From: Cordia subcordata
Taxonomy: Eukaryota; Streptophyta; Magnoliopsida; Boraginales; Cordiaceae
Direction: 5' to 3'
Assembly: GCA_028554755.1 (NCBI GenBank)
Contig: JAPTOF010000012.1
Location: 4,803,501 to 4,867,500 of the forward strand
DNA length: 64,000 nt
Shown here: positions 1 to 11,630 of the stretch, piece after piece
Layout of the letters: every line of letters starts with the position of its first letter
Position numbering within the stretch: position 1 is the stretch's first letter
Program-made: the position numbers and the translations under genes
The notes under the pieces: generated by a model
The model's input: the letters and a program-made list of their open reading frames with translations, nothing else
Databases searched by the model: none
What the model was told of the DNA's origin: nothing

Positions 1-895
1 ATTACTAATTCATTTAGAACTACAACTTTAATATTGAACAAATATATCACTTCATCTTAAAATTACTAACAATGAACATAATTAATCCTAAAACTCCACT
101 AAAACCTTAACTTCAGTTACTTGTTATATGCCCTATAACTTTAATTTTCTCATTTCTTAAATTTTATATTATTTAAAATTTATAAAAATTCATATTAAAT
201 ACTTTAGAACTACAACTTTAATACTTAATTAATACATAACGTCATCTTAAATTGACTAATAATTAACATAATTAATCCTAAAATTCCACTAAAACCCTAA
301 AACGCCACTAAAACCCTAAAACTCTATATGATTAATTGAATAATTATAAATTCACACTAATTATATGCATACTGATTATATGCACACAAATTATATACAC
401 AATGATTAATACATCACATCATCATAAAATGATTAATATTCCAAAAATAAATCAACATATAATTAACATATAAATTAAACCAACAAAATTAATATTCCAC
501 TAAACTAAACAATAGTCTAATTTTAAATTTAACGTATTAAGCAATATATAATTAACATATAAAATAAACCAATATGATTAATATTCCACTAAACTGAACA
601 ATAATCTAATTTTCAAATTAAACCTAGGCAACATGTAATTAACATATAATTTCGAAATTTAACATCATATAAATTAAACAAACAAACACATTAAAACATA
701 TAAATTCGGTACCAAAAAAAAAAAAAGAGAAAACTTATAAGATTTAGGCAAAATCCTAAGATGCGAAAAATTTGTACTAAATTTTTGAGTTGGGTGGGAG
801 AAAAATGAGAGAGGGATCAAAGAGCACTGGAGAGAGCAAAAGAGGTGAGATTTCGGATGGAAGAGGAGGGTTTGGGCCGGGGGGTTTAAATACTA
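1..895. other. AT-rich intergenic DNA
   Basis: No gene seen. The stretch is AT-rich and contains loosely repeated phrases such as 'attaacatataaattaaac' and 'aattccactaaaac' at irregular spacing, suggesting a decayed repeat. No long reading frame is present on either strand. Confidence 0.6.
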
Positions 896-1351
896 GAGGA
901 GTCGAATTTTAGAAGTTCGACATCGAGGAACAAAAGCTAGATTTTGAACTTCTGAAGTTCGAGTATACAGGTTATCGACCTTCTGAAGTTCGATTTTATG
1001 TATTTCGAATTTCATAAATTCGACATCGAGTTTCGAGATTCTGCTTTAATGCCCTGTCCGTTACGTGCAGCGATAGTTACTCCGAGACGCGCGCATTCGA
1101 ACTTTCAAATTTCGAAAAGGGCCGAGGAGTCAAACTTCAGAAGTTCGACATCAAGGAAGAAAAGCTAGTTTTCGAACTTTTGAAGTTCGAGTACATGGTA
1201 TTCGAACTTTTGAAGTGCGATTTTATGTATTTCGAATTTTAGAAATTTGACATCGAGTTTCGAGATTCTGCTTTAATGCCCTGTCTGTTACGTGCAGCGA
1301 TAGTTACTCCGAGACGCGCGCATTCGAACTTTCAAATTTCGAAAACGGCCA
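896..1351. repeat. Tandem duplication, unit about 228 bp
   Basis: Two adjacent copies (about 896-1123 and 1124-1351) share the same order of phrases: 'gaggagtc', a run of 'gaagttcga' words, 'ctttaatgccctgtc', 'gttacgtgcagcgatagtt' and 'gagacgcgcgcattcgaac'. The offset measured at 'gccctgtc' (1051 and 1278) is 227 bp. Both copies are dense in the near-perfect palindrome TCGAACTTCAGAAGTTCGA and its degenerate forms, which continue to about 1540. The short reading frames here are by-products of the repeat. Confidence 0.8.
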
Positions 1352-1660
1352 GCTTCCTTCTGCGGTTTCCCAAATCCACAGTCGAACTTCAGAAGTTCGA
1401 GTCCGAGCTTCTGAATTTCGAATTCATTAGTCGAACTTCTCTAGTTCGATATCTCATATTATAATGTCGTATTTTTTTTCCTTGACATAGTCAAACTTTG
1501 TAATTTCGTTTTCGAACTTCATAAGTTCGAAAAGTCTACTTTTGCAACTCCCCTCAAAACTGGGTTATTTTTGGAAGTAAATTAAAAAATAGGATTAAAA
1601 ATAAAAATTTTCCCTTTGGCGTTTCTAACAAGTGACAAGTACCCTAGTGGTGAGAAAATA

Positions 1661-2292
1661 GGATTTTTTTTTTAAATAACACAATTTAAATAATTAATTT
1701 TAAAAATAAAATTATTTTTTTCTGGGTTTCAAAACTAGCACTTTCAATTTTTCAATAAACGAAATCAGGTATTCAAAAAACGAAAACGTGCAAAATACAC
1801 AATGTATCGTAACGGATGATATTTTGGCTTTTGAATAGCCGAAATCGGTTATTCAAAAGCCGAAAAATCTGATGCAAAGGCAAATTTTTTATTTGTCTTG
1901 ATTTTCGTACTTTCGGTTATTGAATAGCTGATTTCGACTATTCAATAGTCGAAATTAACTTTTCAAAACTAGGAATCTGCCAGGGGAATATGTGCTGGAC
2001 GATTTTTCGGCTATTCAATAGCCGAAAATAGATTCGGCTATTCAATAGCTGAAAATAGATTCGGCTATTCAATAGCCGATTTCGGCTATTCAATTGCCGA
2101 TTTCGGCTATTCAATTGCCGATTTCGGCTATTCAAAAGCCGAAAAATAGTGGAATTTATTTTGCACGTTTTCGATTTTTGAATACCTGTTTTTGTTTATT
2201 GAATAACAGAAAGTGCTATTTTTGAAACCCAACTAAAAACAAGACTATTTTGAAATTAGTTATTTAAATTGAGTTATTTGTAAAAAAAATCC
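1661..2292. mobile_element. Non-autonomous Mutator-like (MULE) foldback MITE
   Basis: The element is flanked by a perfect 9-bp direct repeat GAGAAAATA (1652-1660 and 2293-2301), the target duplication size of Mutator-like elements. The ends are long inverted repeats that start GGATTTTTTT. The left arm runs from 1661 to about 1860 and matches the reverse complement of about 2110-2292, including 'gggtttcaaaa.tagcactttc' and 'cgaaaacgtgcaaaat'. The centre is filled with copies of the palindrome TCGGCTATTCAATAGCCGA. There is no transposase; the 65-codon frame inside is made of the internal repeat. Confidence 0.85.
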
Positions 2293-2367
2293 GAGAAAAT
2301 ACTCGTCCGTGCAGTGGTCCTAGGAGCATTTTCGGGTGATCAACGAAGATTGATCAAAATTGACTAT

Positions 2368-2573
2368 GGCCCCGTTTGAATTGATTTTTTTTTAGGAAAA
2401 AATATTTTAAAAAAAAATTACATTAAATTTATAATAATTATTTGGTTTAGTTTTTAAAAAAGTTGAAATTTTGAAAAAAACTTACATACAGTATTTTTTA
2501 AAAGTTAAAATTTTTAACTTTTTAAAAAAATTATTAAAAAAATATTTAAAAAAAAAATCAATCCAAACAGGCC
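2368..2573. mobile_element. Small MITE with GGCC...GTTTG ends
   Basis: The left end GGCCCCGTTTGAATTGATTT and the reverse complement of the right end, GGCCTGTTTGGATTGATTT, form imperfect inverted repeats around an A/T-homopolymer core of about 160 bp. No convincing target duplication is visible, so superfamily assignment (hAT or PIF/Harbinger type) is open. Confidence 0.55.
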
Positions 2574-3789
2574 TTATTGTAGCTTTTTTAAAAAATATTT
2601 TACTTTAATATGGAGATACAAAATGTCAATTCTAACCTTTATAAAGTAGACAAGGGCATTTAATGCATGTCATCTCAAAACAAAATTCATTCTAAAAAAT
2701 TTTCTCTGTCCAAACTATTCTTAATTGTACTCCACAACATAAATTTTTTTCTTTGACAAGAAAAAACCAAGTATCGTGCTCATTTACGGATGTTCACTAA
2801 TGTAATTGTTTTAGTTTGCCATTGTTGTATACTTGTGTTCACCAATGTAGTCTTTTGAATTTACAGCTATTGTATAATTTATAATTTTTAATATATTTTA
2901 TTTTTTCTTGACAGTTAATATATTTTAGTGTTAATATATTTTATTTTATCTTAATAGTTAATCTTTTTTTATACCGGTAACAAGTTGATATAAACTTTTT
3001 TTAGCAGATAAATTAATTTTTTTAATTTTTAATAGTTTTATTTTTAAATCTCATTAACACTTAATAAAAGAAAATATACCTTCAACAAAGTTGATTGACT
3101 TTTAATCCTATCCTAAATCGTTTTGATTTTTCTTTTTTTTTTTAAGTTGACCTCAATTCCTTCTTTTCCTTTTTTTTTGGAAGATTTTTAATTATTGAAT
3201 ATACCATTGAAAAGTCGATGAAAATATTAACGAATATACCTTTAATAAATTGATGAAAAAATTCCTTTTCTCAGAAAAACTAATTGATGTTTAAAATTTG
3301 AAGAAGGCATATTATTGAAGGCCGCAAGTAAAAAATTTGAACAAGGTGAATTATTGAAGTAGGAAGTTAAAGATTTGAAGGAAGGCAAATTACTGGCGGA
3401 AAGTTAAAAATTGAAAAAAGTCATCGTAACTTTGAAATACAATGCATAAAGATATGCCTCCTAAATTTTAATTCTTCTTAAATTTTTCTTTGTTTTTTTT
3501 AATTATTACAGTAATTTGACGTGAAAGATTTTTCAAAACAAAACTATTCGAAACCTAGCAAGAGAATTAGATTCCAATCATTATACAGATGTCTATTCAA
3601 GATGTCATTTCCCTATCACCTCATTTGATCAAAAACTCCGAAAAAACCCAAGCTGTAGATCGATCAAGACACGAGGTGATTTCCAACACTCAAACTAGCT
3701 GTAGCTGATATGTTGATAAGTTCACTAAATTTGTGGCGTATGCTGTTCCTTCTTTTTACACTTCATCCGCCAGAGTTATGCATTTATCG
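2574..3789. other. Intergenic DNA, no gene seen
   Basis: AT-rich sequence with frequent stops in all frames. A loosely repeated phrase around 3300-3420 ('gaaggc.aattattgaag..ggaagttaaaaatttgaa') looks like a short degenerate tandem repeat. Nothing else can be supported. Confidence 0.5.
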
Positions 3790-4466
3790 AGCAAATTCGA
3801 ACCTCAACTCGAAAAATTGGGCATAGCTAAATTATTTTCAAGGAATTGGGGAAAAAATATTGGGAATGGGAGAAAATTTTGAAGAAATGGGTTGGCGATC
3901 GGAACAATTTTTTTGTTACGATTGATTGATTTTGAGGTATATTTATAAAATTTCATAAAAATAAAACTAATAATAATTGGTGGAGCCTGGCTATTTGTAC
4001 ACTTTGCAGAGCCTAATCATCAACTGGGAAACCCTGGGTGCACAGTACGTCTCCTATATTGTGTACCAAGTAAGTCGAGAGCATTTAACCCAGGACAGTG
4101 GACTGGATTTGAACCCGAGTTATGAGCAGTGTTAGTTTTCAGTTTTTACCGCTAGGGTATCCTAGAGAGACAATGATGATTTTTTTCTTTTCAGCAGAGC
4201 ATGTTAGTATTTACTACTTAGTAGTAGAATTAGCTGATAGTTGAGAATTATATTAGTAGTAGAATTAGTTTATACCTTTTTCTTAAAAAAATTCGAAGAT
4301 TCTCCAATTTTCTGTAACTTTTTTTCCATTCCCCATTTGACCAATATGCATTCCTTGTTGGTTTATTAGGGTGGAAAACGGAACAAAGTCCCTTCCTTAA
4401 AATTTATTTTGAAGAAATTTTTTTTTATTAATTGGGTCAGAGAATGCCCAATGAACACCCCTACAT
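3790..4466. repeat. Dispersed repeat, copy 1 (non-autonomous TE)
   Basis: The left part ('ggaattggggaaaaaatattggg.atgg') and the right part ('ggtggaaaacggaacaaa', 'attgggtcagagaatgccca', 'tgaac.cccctac') match the left and right parts of 7905-8553 in the same order. The copy is interrupted in the middle by a tRNA-like SINE (3985-4185). No coding capacity. The ends are not sharp enough to name a superfamily. Confidence 0.5.
3985..4185 (-). mobile_element. Candidate tRNA-derived SINE
   Basis: On the minus strand there is a box-A-like segment (CCTAGCGGTAAAAACTG) followed about 35 bp later by a clean box B (GGGTTCAAATCC), the internal Pol III promoter layout of tRNA-derived SINEs. About 100 bp of unrelated body follows. 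It interrupts a dispersed repeat (3790-4466) whose second copy at 7905 lacks it, so it behaves as an insertion. No poly(A) tail or clear target duplication was found. Confidence 0.45.
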
Positions 4467-5379
4467 CTACAACCAATCTTAGCATAAACTAGTCCGCTTG
4501 GGTCATCATAATGCAGAATCGGTATTGCTTTGCTTATTAATTTGAATATGCTTATGAGCAATTTTTTATGTTTATAACCAAGTAGTAAATAAGTAGAGAA
4601 ATTTTTAGACAATACATTTTTATAGCTTACTGATCTATTTGGTAAAATGTACTTATAATTAGTAATATTAGTTAACATAATTAAAAAGGACAACCTTTAA
4701 TTAATTAATATTATAAAATGTTGGTAGTATATATATCTAAAGGATAGGAATTTTTTTTCATTAATTTTTATTTTTCGCTTATAAGTAAGTTTAACTACCT
4801 TATATGCAAACCCAAAGACCTTCTTAATTCTTCGTCACATTGTTGTCCTGCTAATTACTTTTTTCCTTCTCTCCTACTGGCTCTCTTAGCGCAATGACAA
4901 TGATGTACATATTTACTATATTAATACGTATTTATTTATTATATTAATACACTCCTTATGTGTAGGTGGGATTTATTTTTGAGCCTTGTACGTGAATACT
5001 TTTAATATTTTTCGAATCTCACACCGTTCGCTGTCTAAGTTCTGATACTATATTAATGTTAATATCTCAGCTAAAATTGTGATCTTAATTATAAAGAGGG
5101 TATTAGTGTATTTATTTTCTGCTCTTCTCTCCCTTTGCTCCTACATGAAGGCCATAATAGGAATAAAGATGCAAGTTTACTTAGTTAGGGTTTTCTCGTT
5201 GACAAAGGTGTATGATAACAGCAAATCCCACATTATAAAGGCTACATATATATCCTGTTTTAGAATGTTCTCTTAAACGTATTTCCAGAGTTAGTCAAAG
5301 ATGAAAAAATATTTGTGATACAAAAACGTAAATTTGAACTTATATATGCATGATGCTTTTCTTTAATAATAAGAGAAAA
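4467..5379. other. Intergenic DNA, no gene seen
   Basis: AT-rich, without a coding-looking frame. The 98-codon minus frame at 4397-4693 has no recognisable domain and overlaps the repeat end, so it is not called. Confidence 0.5.
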
Positions 5380-6840
5380 TTAAGTTCATTTAGCATAACT
5401 GTATCCTAGAAGTGAGACACAATGCACTCTTAGTCTTACTCCAAGAACAAGTTTTCGAATATATATTGGCGATTTAATGATAAGAAGTCGCATAATAACT
5501 ATTACATGTCTAGTATCAATGAAATTAATACGAGTATCGAAGAACCTTTTCTTAAAACTTAAAGAAAAACTAAATGTAGGGCCCTAAGAAAGCAAAATTT
5601 TCACATCATTTATAACGTAGGGATGGATTAAGGTAGAAAGACTAACTAAAATACATGAAGTATGTATTGAGCTGTGATGTTGTATTATGAAATTTATAAC
5701 TTTGAAAAAAAATTTAATTTAATCTTGACTTAAGTGAGTTTTCTCGTATAAAAGAGAAAGGGTGTGTGGGACATTTCACATTTGAGTTCATCCTTCAATG
5801 TTTTAACTTTGGATAGTTCAAAATGATTTACTATACACTCTTAACAATTAATGACAAAATTGCATGTTAATTTTATAAACTTAGATTGCTCTCGAATGTT
5901 TCCTTTTCCGCTATCTTACCTGCCTACATTTTGTCTTCGTCTGCCAAACAACATGGATAATGAAGATTACTCAAATATCACATGCTACAGTTTTTAGTTT
6001 ATTTTACTCATTTATTAATATTATTTTTCTGCCGAAATTGGCAATAAAGCTCGTTACTTTGCACTGAGGCTGCAGCGAGCTGCCACATAGCCTTTGTTCG
6101 CAGTGGTGGATCCCGGACCCCTCGTCAGGGTGCACATTCATATATAAAGTTTTCACGAAAATTTAAAAATTAATCATAAAATATATAATAATTGGTATAA
6201 TAATAATATTTTAGTTCACAAAAAAATATAAATAAGCAAATATAATCATACTAAAAAGAACTACCATTTATAAAGGACTTCCAACATAATTTTATATTTT
6301 GAAATATTTGACTATTTAATTTACTACAAAGTCAAAAAAATATCTTTGTTTATATAAGTGATTATTCATTAATTTTATTTTTGCCAAAAGTATCCAGGAG
6401 GTCCCAAAAAATCCAAGGGGTGCACATAATATAATTTTGTCTCTTATTATAAAATAAAAAATAAATATAATAGCAAAAATTTGGCCCCGCTGATATCAAG
6501 AAAATTATAAAGCGAGACTAAAGAATAATATTTTTAGAAAGACAGCATAATTAGAATGTGGAAACCAGGAATCATTTTTCTACTTGACTAGCTAGCTTTA
6601 CTTGTCGATAATTTAATATTCGTGCTTTTCTTACGTCTTGGATCACTTTTTCTCTTTCTCTAATTCTCTTAGATTTGGATCACTAGCTTGTATGTATATA
6701 GTTATAGTAATGCAGCATGAGATTTAAAGAAAGTAAAATAATTTTTACTCTTTATGTATGTCAAAGTCATATAAAAATTTTTTGTAATGTATATTTCAAA
6801 ACTCATTAATATCCTTATTCTATAAAGAAGGTTAGATAAC
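5380..6840. repeat. Duplicated non-coding block, copy A
   Basis: Phrases in this block recur in the same order in 7495-13840 (copy B) and partly in 14480-14870 (copy C) and 55290-55560 (copy D). Examples are 'ttggcgatttaatgataaga', 'cacatttgagttcatcc', 'tagattgctctcgaatgt', 'ctgccaaacaacat', 'ggcaataaagct.gttactt', 'gagctgccacatagcc', 'ccccgctgat.tcaagaaaa' and 'gcagcatgagatttaaag'. No open frame is conserved between copies. About 6105-6480 is an insertion-like segment beginning 'cagtggtggatcccgga', absent from copy B at that point. Confidence 0.7.
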
Positions 6841-7494
6841 CGCCCCATAAGTGATTTCCGTTAGACATTGTTAGTTTAGTGTTCAAAAAGACTAGTCAGC
6901 CAAGGGGCGTAGTAGGTTTCACATAGTTTGTGTGCTGCTACTTCCCCTTTTGGGTGGTGTTCAGTGATTGAAAGAGATGATCGAATTAAATCGAATTAGT
7001 TAGATTCAACTTCTCCCATGGGAGAAAGGAAGGCACAAAAGGTAGAAGAATCAGTCTAAGGCTATGCTTTGGGTTCAGGGAAGGTAGTTCAGTCACACCC
7101 GATAGATAAGCAGTGATGTGGGTTTGGCTGGGGAAGGAATGTGCACCGAAATGAAAATAGTGGGAGAAATGTTCAGTAATTTTAGAATTAGAGGCAGGAA
7201 TTTATAACAATTCAAGAATGAATGTTTTTCGTTATTGACAACCCTAATTGCAATGTTTTTCGTTATTGACAAACCTAACTGCAATGTTTTTCGTTATTGG
7301 CGACCCTAACTGCAATATAATATAGACATATCTACTACACATCTAGTTAACTCTACAAAAAACACAAAAAGCGGTTTTATTGTCCAACCTCTTCTATAAT
7401 ATAGGGGATATTAGCGATTTTTGAAATCTTAAGAGATTCTTTAATAAAATATAAGGGGTAAAACACATTTTTCTTTTACATATACATCCTTGAA
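6841..7494. other. Spacer between duplicated blocks A and B
   Basis: Non-coding. Contains a short tandem repeat (7215-7316, listed separately) and otherwise no recognisable signal. Confidence 0.5.
7215..7316. repeat. Short tandem repeat, three units of about 36 bp
   Basis: Three successive copies of 'aatgtttttcgttattg' followed by '.c.accctaa.tgcaat' are seen. The 63-codon minus frame over it is made of the repeat and is not a gene. Confidence 0.8.
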
Positions 7495-7904
7495 AATAAT
7501 TTTGGCTACATCAAGTTAATGAGTTTTTGAATATACATTGGCGATTTAATGATAAGAAGCCACATAATAGCTAGTACATGTCCAGTATCAATGTAACTAA
7601 TATAAATATCAAAAACACTAAACAAAGTCGCTTAAGAAAGCAAAATTAATTAGGGATGGATTAAAGTAGTAAGAGTATAAAGGACATGGAGTTATGTGAG
7701 ATTTACAACTTCGAAGTTTTTTAAGTAAATCCTACTAATTGAAGTAAGTTCTTTCCCATATGAAAAAGAAAGCGCTTAAGGGCCATTTTACATTTGAGCT
7801 CATCCAACCACGCTTTACAAAACTTTGGGTAGTTCAATCATGATTTACTGTATACTCTTTAACAATGACAAAATAAAATTGCGTGTCTTGTGCTTCAAAA
7901 TAGT
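7495..7904. repeat. Duplicated non-coding block, copy B part 1
   Basis: Matches 5450-5880 of copy A in order: 'gcgatttaatgataagaag', 'agggatggatta', 'catttgagctcatcc' and 'gatttact.tatactctt'. The block is cut at about 7905 by a repeat insertion and resumes at 8554. Confidence 0.65.
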
Positions 7905-8553
7905 GTTCATTAATTGGGGAAGCCTGATTACCGAACAGATTTTCGGATACGGAAAAATCAGGTTTGGCGAATGGGGAATTGGAGAAAAAATATTGGGGAT
8001 GGAGAAAAATTTTGGGGAAAAGGGTTGGGGATAATAAATTTTACTTTTCGGAGAAAATCCGAAACCCAAAAGGATTTTATTATATAATATATATTATTTA
8101 GTTATACAATATATGTTATAATATATTAATATAACATGTCTTAATTTTTTTTATTCCTTATTTTTCTTTTCGCTTCATTGTTTCAACATCTTTTTAGCCA
8201 CTTAACCTCTTTTTATTTTCTTCACATCTCTTTCTATTTTATTCGCATGCTTTATGTTTGCTTATATATTTTTAATTATATTTGAAATATAGATTATACA
8301 TTTTTATTTACATTTTAAATTTAGAATTATTCAATATAAGTTATGTCTAAAATTAGTTTTGAAATTTATAAAAAAAAAATTGGGGAGTACTTTCCAATCC
8401 CCAGTGGCTTTTTCCCATTCCTTATTTCTCTAAATCATGCTCCCTATTGGTGAATTGGGGTGGAGAACGAAACAAACCTTCTTTCCCAAAAATTATTTCA
8501 AGAAAAAAAATTTTCGTTGATTGGGACAAGAATTCCCCACTGAACGGCCCTAC
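7905..8553. repeat. Dispersed repeat, copy 2 (non-autonomous TE)
   Basis: It interrupts block B and is related to 3790-4466. Both ends contain 'ttggggaa' phrases in inverted orientation (left 'attaattggggaa', right 'ttccccactgaacggccctac'), suggesting short degenerate terminal inverted repeats. The overlapping frames on both strands (about 70 codons) reflect the repetitive GGGGA/TTGGG composition and are not called as genes. Confidence 0.5.
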
Positions 8554-8770
8554 TTCAAAAAAAACAAAAGAATCCAAATGAAGATTCCGGCCCACCTCAG
8601 GTTTTTCATACTTAGATTGCTCTCCAATGTTCCCTTTTTCGCAATCTTACCCACCTACATTTTGTCTTTGTCTGCCAAACAACATCGATAATGAAGACCC
8701 CTCAAATATCACATGCTACAAATTTTATTTTATTTTACTCATTTATGATTGTTATTTTCCTCCCGACATC
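8554..8770. repeat. Duplicated non-coding block, copy B part 2
   Basis: Matches 5880-6040 of copy A: 'tagattgctctccaatgttcc', 'ctacattttgtcttt', 'ctgccaaacaacat', 'aaatatcacatgctaca' and 'tattttactcattta'. Confidence 0.65.
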
Positions 8771-9257
8771 TATATATAGTTAAAGTTTTTGTTAGTAGAG
8801 CTCAAAAACACATATCACATCAATTTCTATTAAGTTATCAACTCAGCGAAATGCCAATATAATGAAAAGATATTTTTAAATATTTCTATTGCAAATTATT
8901 AGAGGCATGATATAAACACTATAGTTGTAACCACTAATATTTATAAATAATCTATACTACCAATCATTTAGGGCACACATAAAATTAAAAAATAAAATAA
9001 AAAGAAATTTTAAAAATTTTATAAAAAAGTAAAAAAAGCAAAATAAAAATTGAAAAGATAAAGATTTAAAAATTAAATAATTTAATTTTTTTATCCATTA
9101 TGGATATATATTCTTAGCTTTAATCTAAAAAATTTAATTTCCAATCAGTTATTATTAAAATAACACTAATTTGTGAACTTCAAAAGATTATACCCAAATA
9201 AATTTAATGCCTACTATTAGAAAAAATGTACTTTTTTGAATATTGTGCGAATGTCAT
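8771..9257. other. AT-rich insertion flanking the solo LTR, left part
   Basis: Non-coding AT-rich DNA inserted between parts 2 and 3 of block B. Phrases such as 'actaatttgtgaacttcaaaa' and 'ttatggatatatatt' recur at 11400-11470 beyond the solo LTR, so this is one older insertion later split by the LTR element. Confidence 0.5.
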
Positions 9258-11155
9258 TGATATCGCTAATTGAGCACAAGCCTAAATAGCCCGCAAGCGC
9301 ACGGGTCATGTGTAGTACGGTGTGTGCGAGTGCGGGGTCGAATCCACAGGGAGGCCTAATGTGTATGGTGTTCTAAGCTAAGTGCGTCCTAAAGAGCTAC
9401 TTGTTGGGGCCCTAACTACAATGTTTTTGGTGTTTTTGGTTTGAGGGGAGCTCGGGAAAAGTAAACCTAATCTAAGAACAAGGAAATAAAAAGGTAGCGT
9501 GTATATGTGTGTTGGGGGAATCAAGCGATCTAAGGGGATTCAAACGTTGGAAATGGGAGACTAAGGTGATTACATCTTGTTTATGGTGATTACTACGTCT
9601 TTCTAGGGTTACTTGATGGATTATACTAAATGCTCTAATCTAGACCTATAATTAGCCTCCTAATTGATACCCTAAGCCTCAGTGCGGGTCCGTCCCTAGG
9701 TGGCGATGCCTAGTAGTACGGCGTGGTCTTTATGACTTAGGAATTAGGGCTAGCCAATAAGATTCTAGGTGAGTGTAGATCGATCTAACCTTAGCACTTA
9801 GTCCTCTAATTAGTTCCCCAATCTGGCCCTAGGACTCGGTGCGAGTCCGTCCCTAAGCTTCGCCTCACTCAGAGCTACGGCGTGGTCATTATGAACCTAG
9901 GGTGTAAGAGTGGACTAACTAGCCTTCCTAAGTGAACTAAGGTCAACTAAACCTATTCGGACTCCTATTGGCTGGATTTAAAGCCAAAGGGGATTCGACC
10001 TAGGCTAGATACTAGTTGTGCACCATCGATCGCATCACAATTAGCAGAAATTGACATAAAGTGCATGGCAGACACATCTAGGGTATGGCATTTGAGAATA
10101 CACCGGTATATTCTACTACTAAATACATAGACATGTTTAGATTACACCAATTTAAGCACTAGCACCCGACATGCATGCAATAGAAGCTAGTTATGCTATT
10201 AAGTATGCTAACACACACATAGACATGTATATAGTCATACCCTCTTCATGTAGTCACCACACAAACACATAGACATGCTAGCATAATGATTTAGAAATGG
10301 TTAATAGCACAATAGACTTCAATATATATATGCTACATCATTGAGGCATTTCAACAAACACATAGACATGTATGTAAAATAGCCTTTGAAACCATTAGCA
10401 TAAGGCATATATACATAAATCCATCAAGTTTCCATTAATATAAAGTAGTAATCAATCCACAAATACAAGATATAATCACCCTACATAGCTCTAATTAAAC
10501 ATAATTAGACTTAGGATAAAAGAGAGATACCCTTCTATCCATAGCCAAGCTTTACAAACCATGAGCTATGCCCCAAATCCTAGTGTTTGATCCTCTTAGA
10601 TCCTTGATTCCAAGTGTTATATATGTTTAGAAGTGAGTGTGTGAGGTGGCTAGGGAATAGGGTTAAGTGTGTGTGAGAATAGGTGTGAAGTGTGTGTAAA
10701 AACTCCCTTCCTTCTGCTCCGCATCGGGCTTTATTTATAGGTTCGCGCATAGCCGGTCGACCGGCCTCTGGAGTACTCGACCGGCTTTCTTCAAGGGCTC
10801 TCTGGATTGGCCGGTCGACCTAGTCGGTCGACCGGCTATTCTTCCTTAGCGTCCGGCTGACTTCCTTCATCCAATTTTTCGTCATTTCGGCCTTCAGTCT
10901 TCTCCCTTAGACCCGTGCATGTCCTATCTTCATCACCTTTCATTGTTCAATCTTTATCTTCACCCAAAATCACCTGAATCATTGAAAATAAGCTATTAGT
11001 GTAGCATTTTATCTCTTAAACTCAATATGCACATTTGTTTACACTGAAGCCTATTCCTATAAAAAATACTACACTAATGCATCATTATAAGCATTCAACA
11101 CCTCTAAAATATAAGTAAACGGCAATGCAAACACCCACCAAATCACAACTCATCA
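9258..11155 (-). mobile_element. Solo LTR, Gypsy-like, 1898 bp
   Basis: Flanked by a perfect 5-bp target duplication GTCAT (9253-9257 and 11156-11160). On the minus strand it runs TGATGAGTTGTGATTTGG...GATATCA. It is clearly related to the plus-strand solo LTR at 39469-41225: the same order of 'tttgcattgccatttacttat', 'gcacgggtctaag.gagaag', the GTCGACC palindromes, a CTATAAATAAAG TATA box (10729-10740), and a 3' end shared with the 35812 and 42882 LTRs ('tcgaccccgcac', 'gtgctcaa'). With no internal sequence or second LTR, it is a recombination relic. It contains one 20-nt hairpin (9968-9987). Confidence 0.9.
10748..10850 (-). promoter_or_regulatory. GTCGACC palindrome array upstream of LTR TATA
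   Basis: Copies of GCCGGTCGACCGGC and its halves are interspersed with TCCAGAGAG-like words, ending 8 bp upstream (minus strand) of the LTR TATA box CTATAAATAAAG. The regulatory role is inferred from position only. Confidence 0.5.
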
Positions 11156-11160
11156 GTCAT

Positions 11161-11630
11161 GTTAGCACTTACATGGTAATGGTTATTTAATTAACTTATA
11201 AATAATTTATAATCTATTATTTATTATATTTTCTATTATTTCATATCTTTATGCGTATAAATTGCTAGTTTTAATTGAAAATTAAATGGCCAATCAACTA
11301 ATGCATAAAATAAAACTCATTTGTAAATTCTAAAAGGTTCGGTGGTCCTTTATTATGAATATATATTATTATTTTCAACTTGGAACTTAATTGCCTATTA
11401 ATTAATTTTTTAAAAAATACTAATTTGTGAATTTCAAAAAGTTCAATTATCTATTATGGATATATATATTTGATTTATAAATTTAATTTTTAATTAATTA
11501 ATTCTTAAAGCAATTTTTAGCATTTACTAAACTTATTATTTTCTATTAAAAATAAATAATTTTAATTAAAATTAATATTTATTATTAAAAAAATAAATCT
11601 GTATAAAGCACGTGTAAATTGTAAAGAACT
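11161..11630. other. AT-rich insertion flanking the solo LTR, right part
   Basis: Continuation of the AT-rich insertion described for 8771-9257. Non-coding. Confidence 0.45.

Noticed and set aside
4397..4693. 98-codon minus frame
   Set aside because: No domain, AT-rich codons, overlaps the end of a dispersed repeat.
7825..8069. Overlapping 69- and 74-codon frames on both strands
   Set aside because: Lie in a repeat whose GGGGA/TTGGG composition keeps stops rare; not conserved in the sister copy at 3790.
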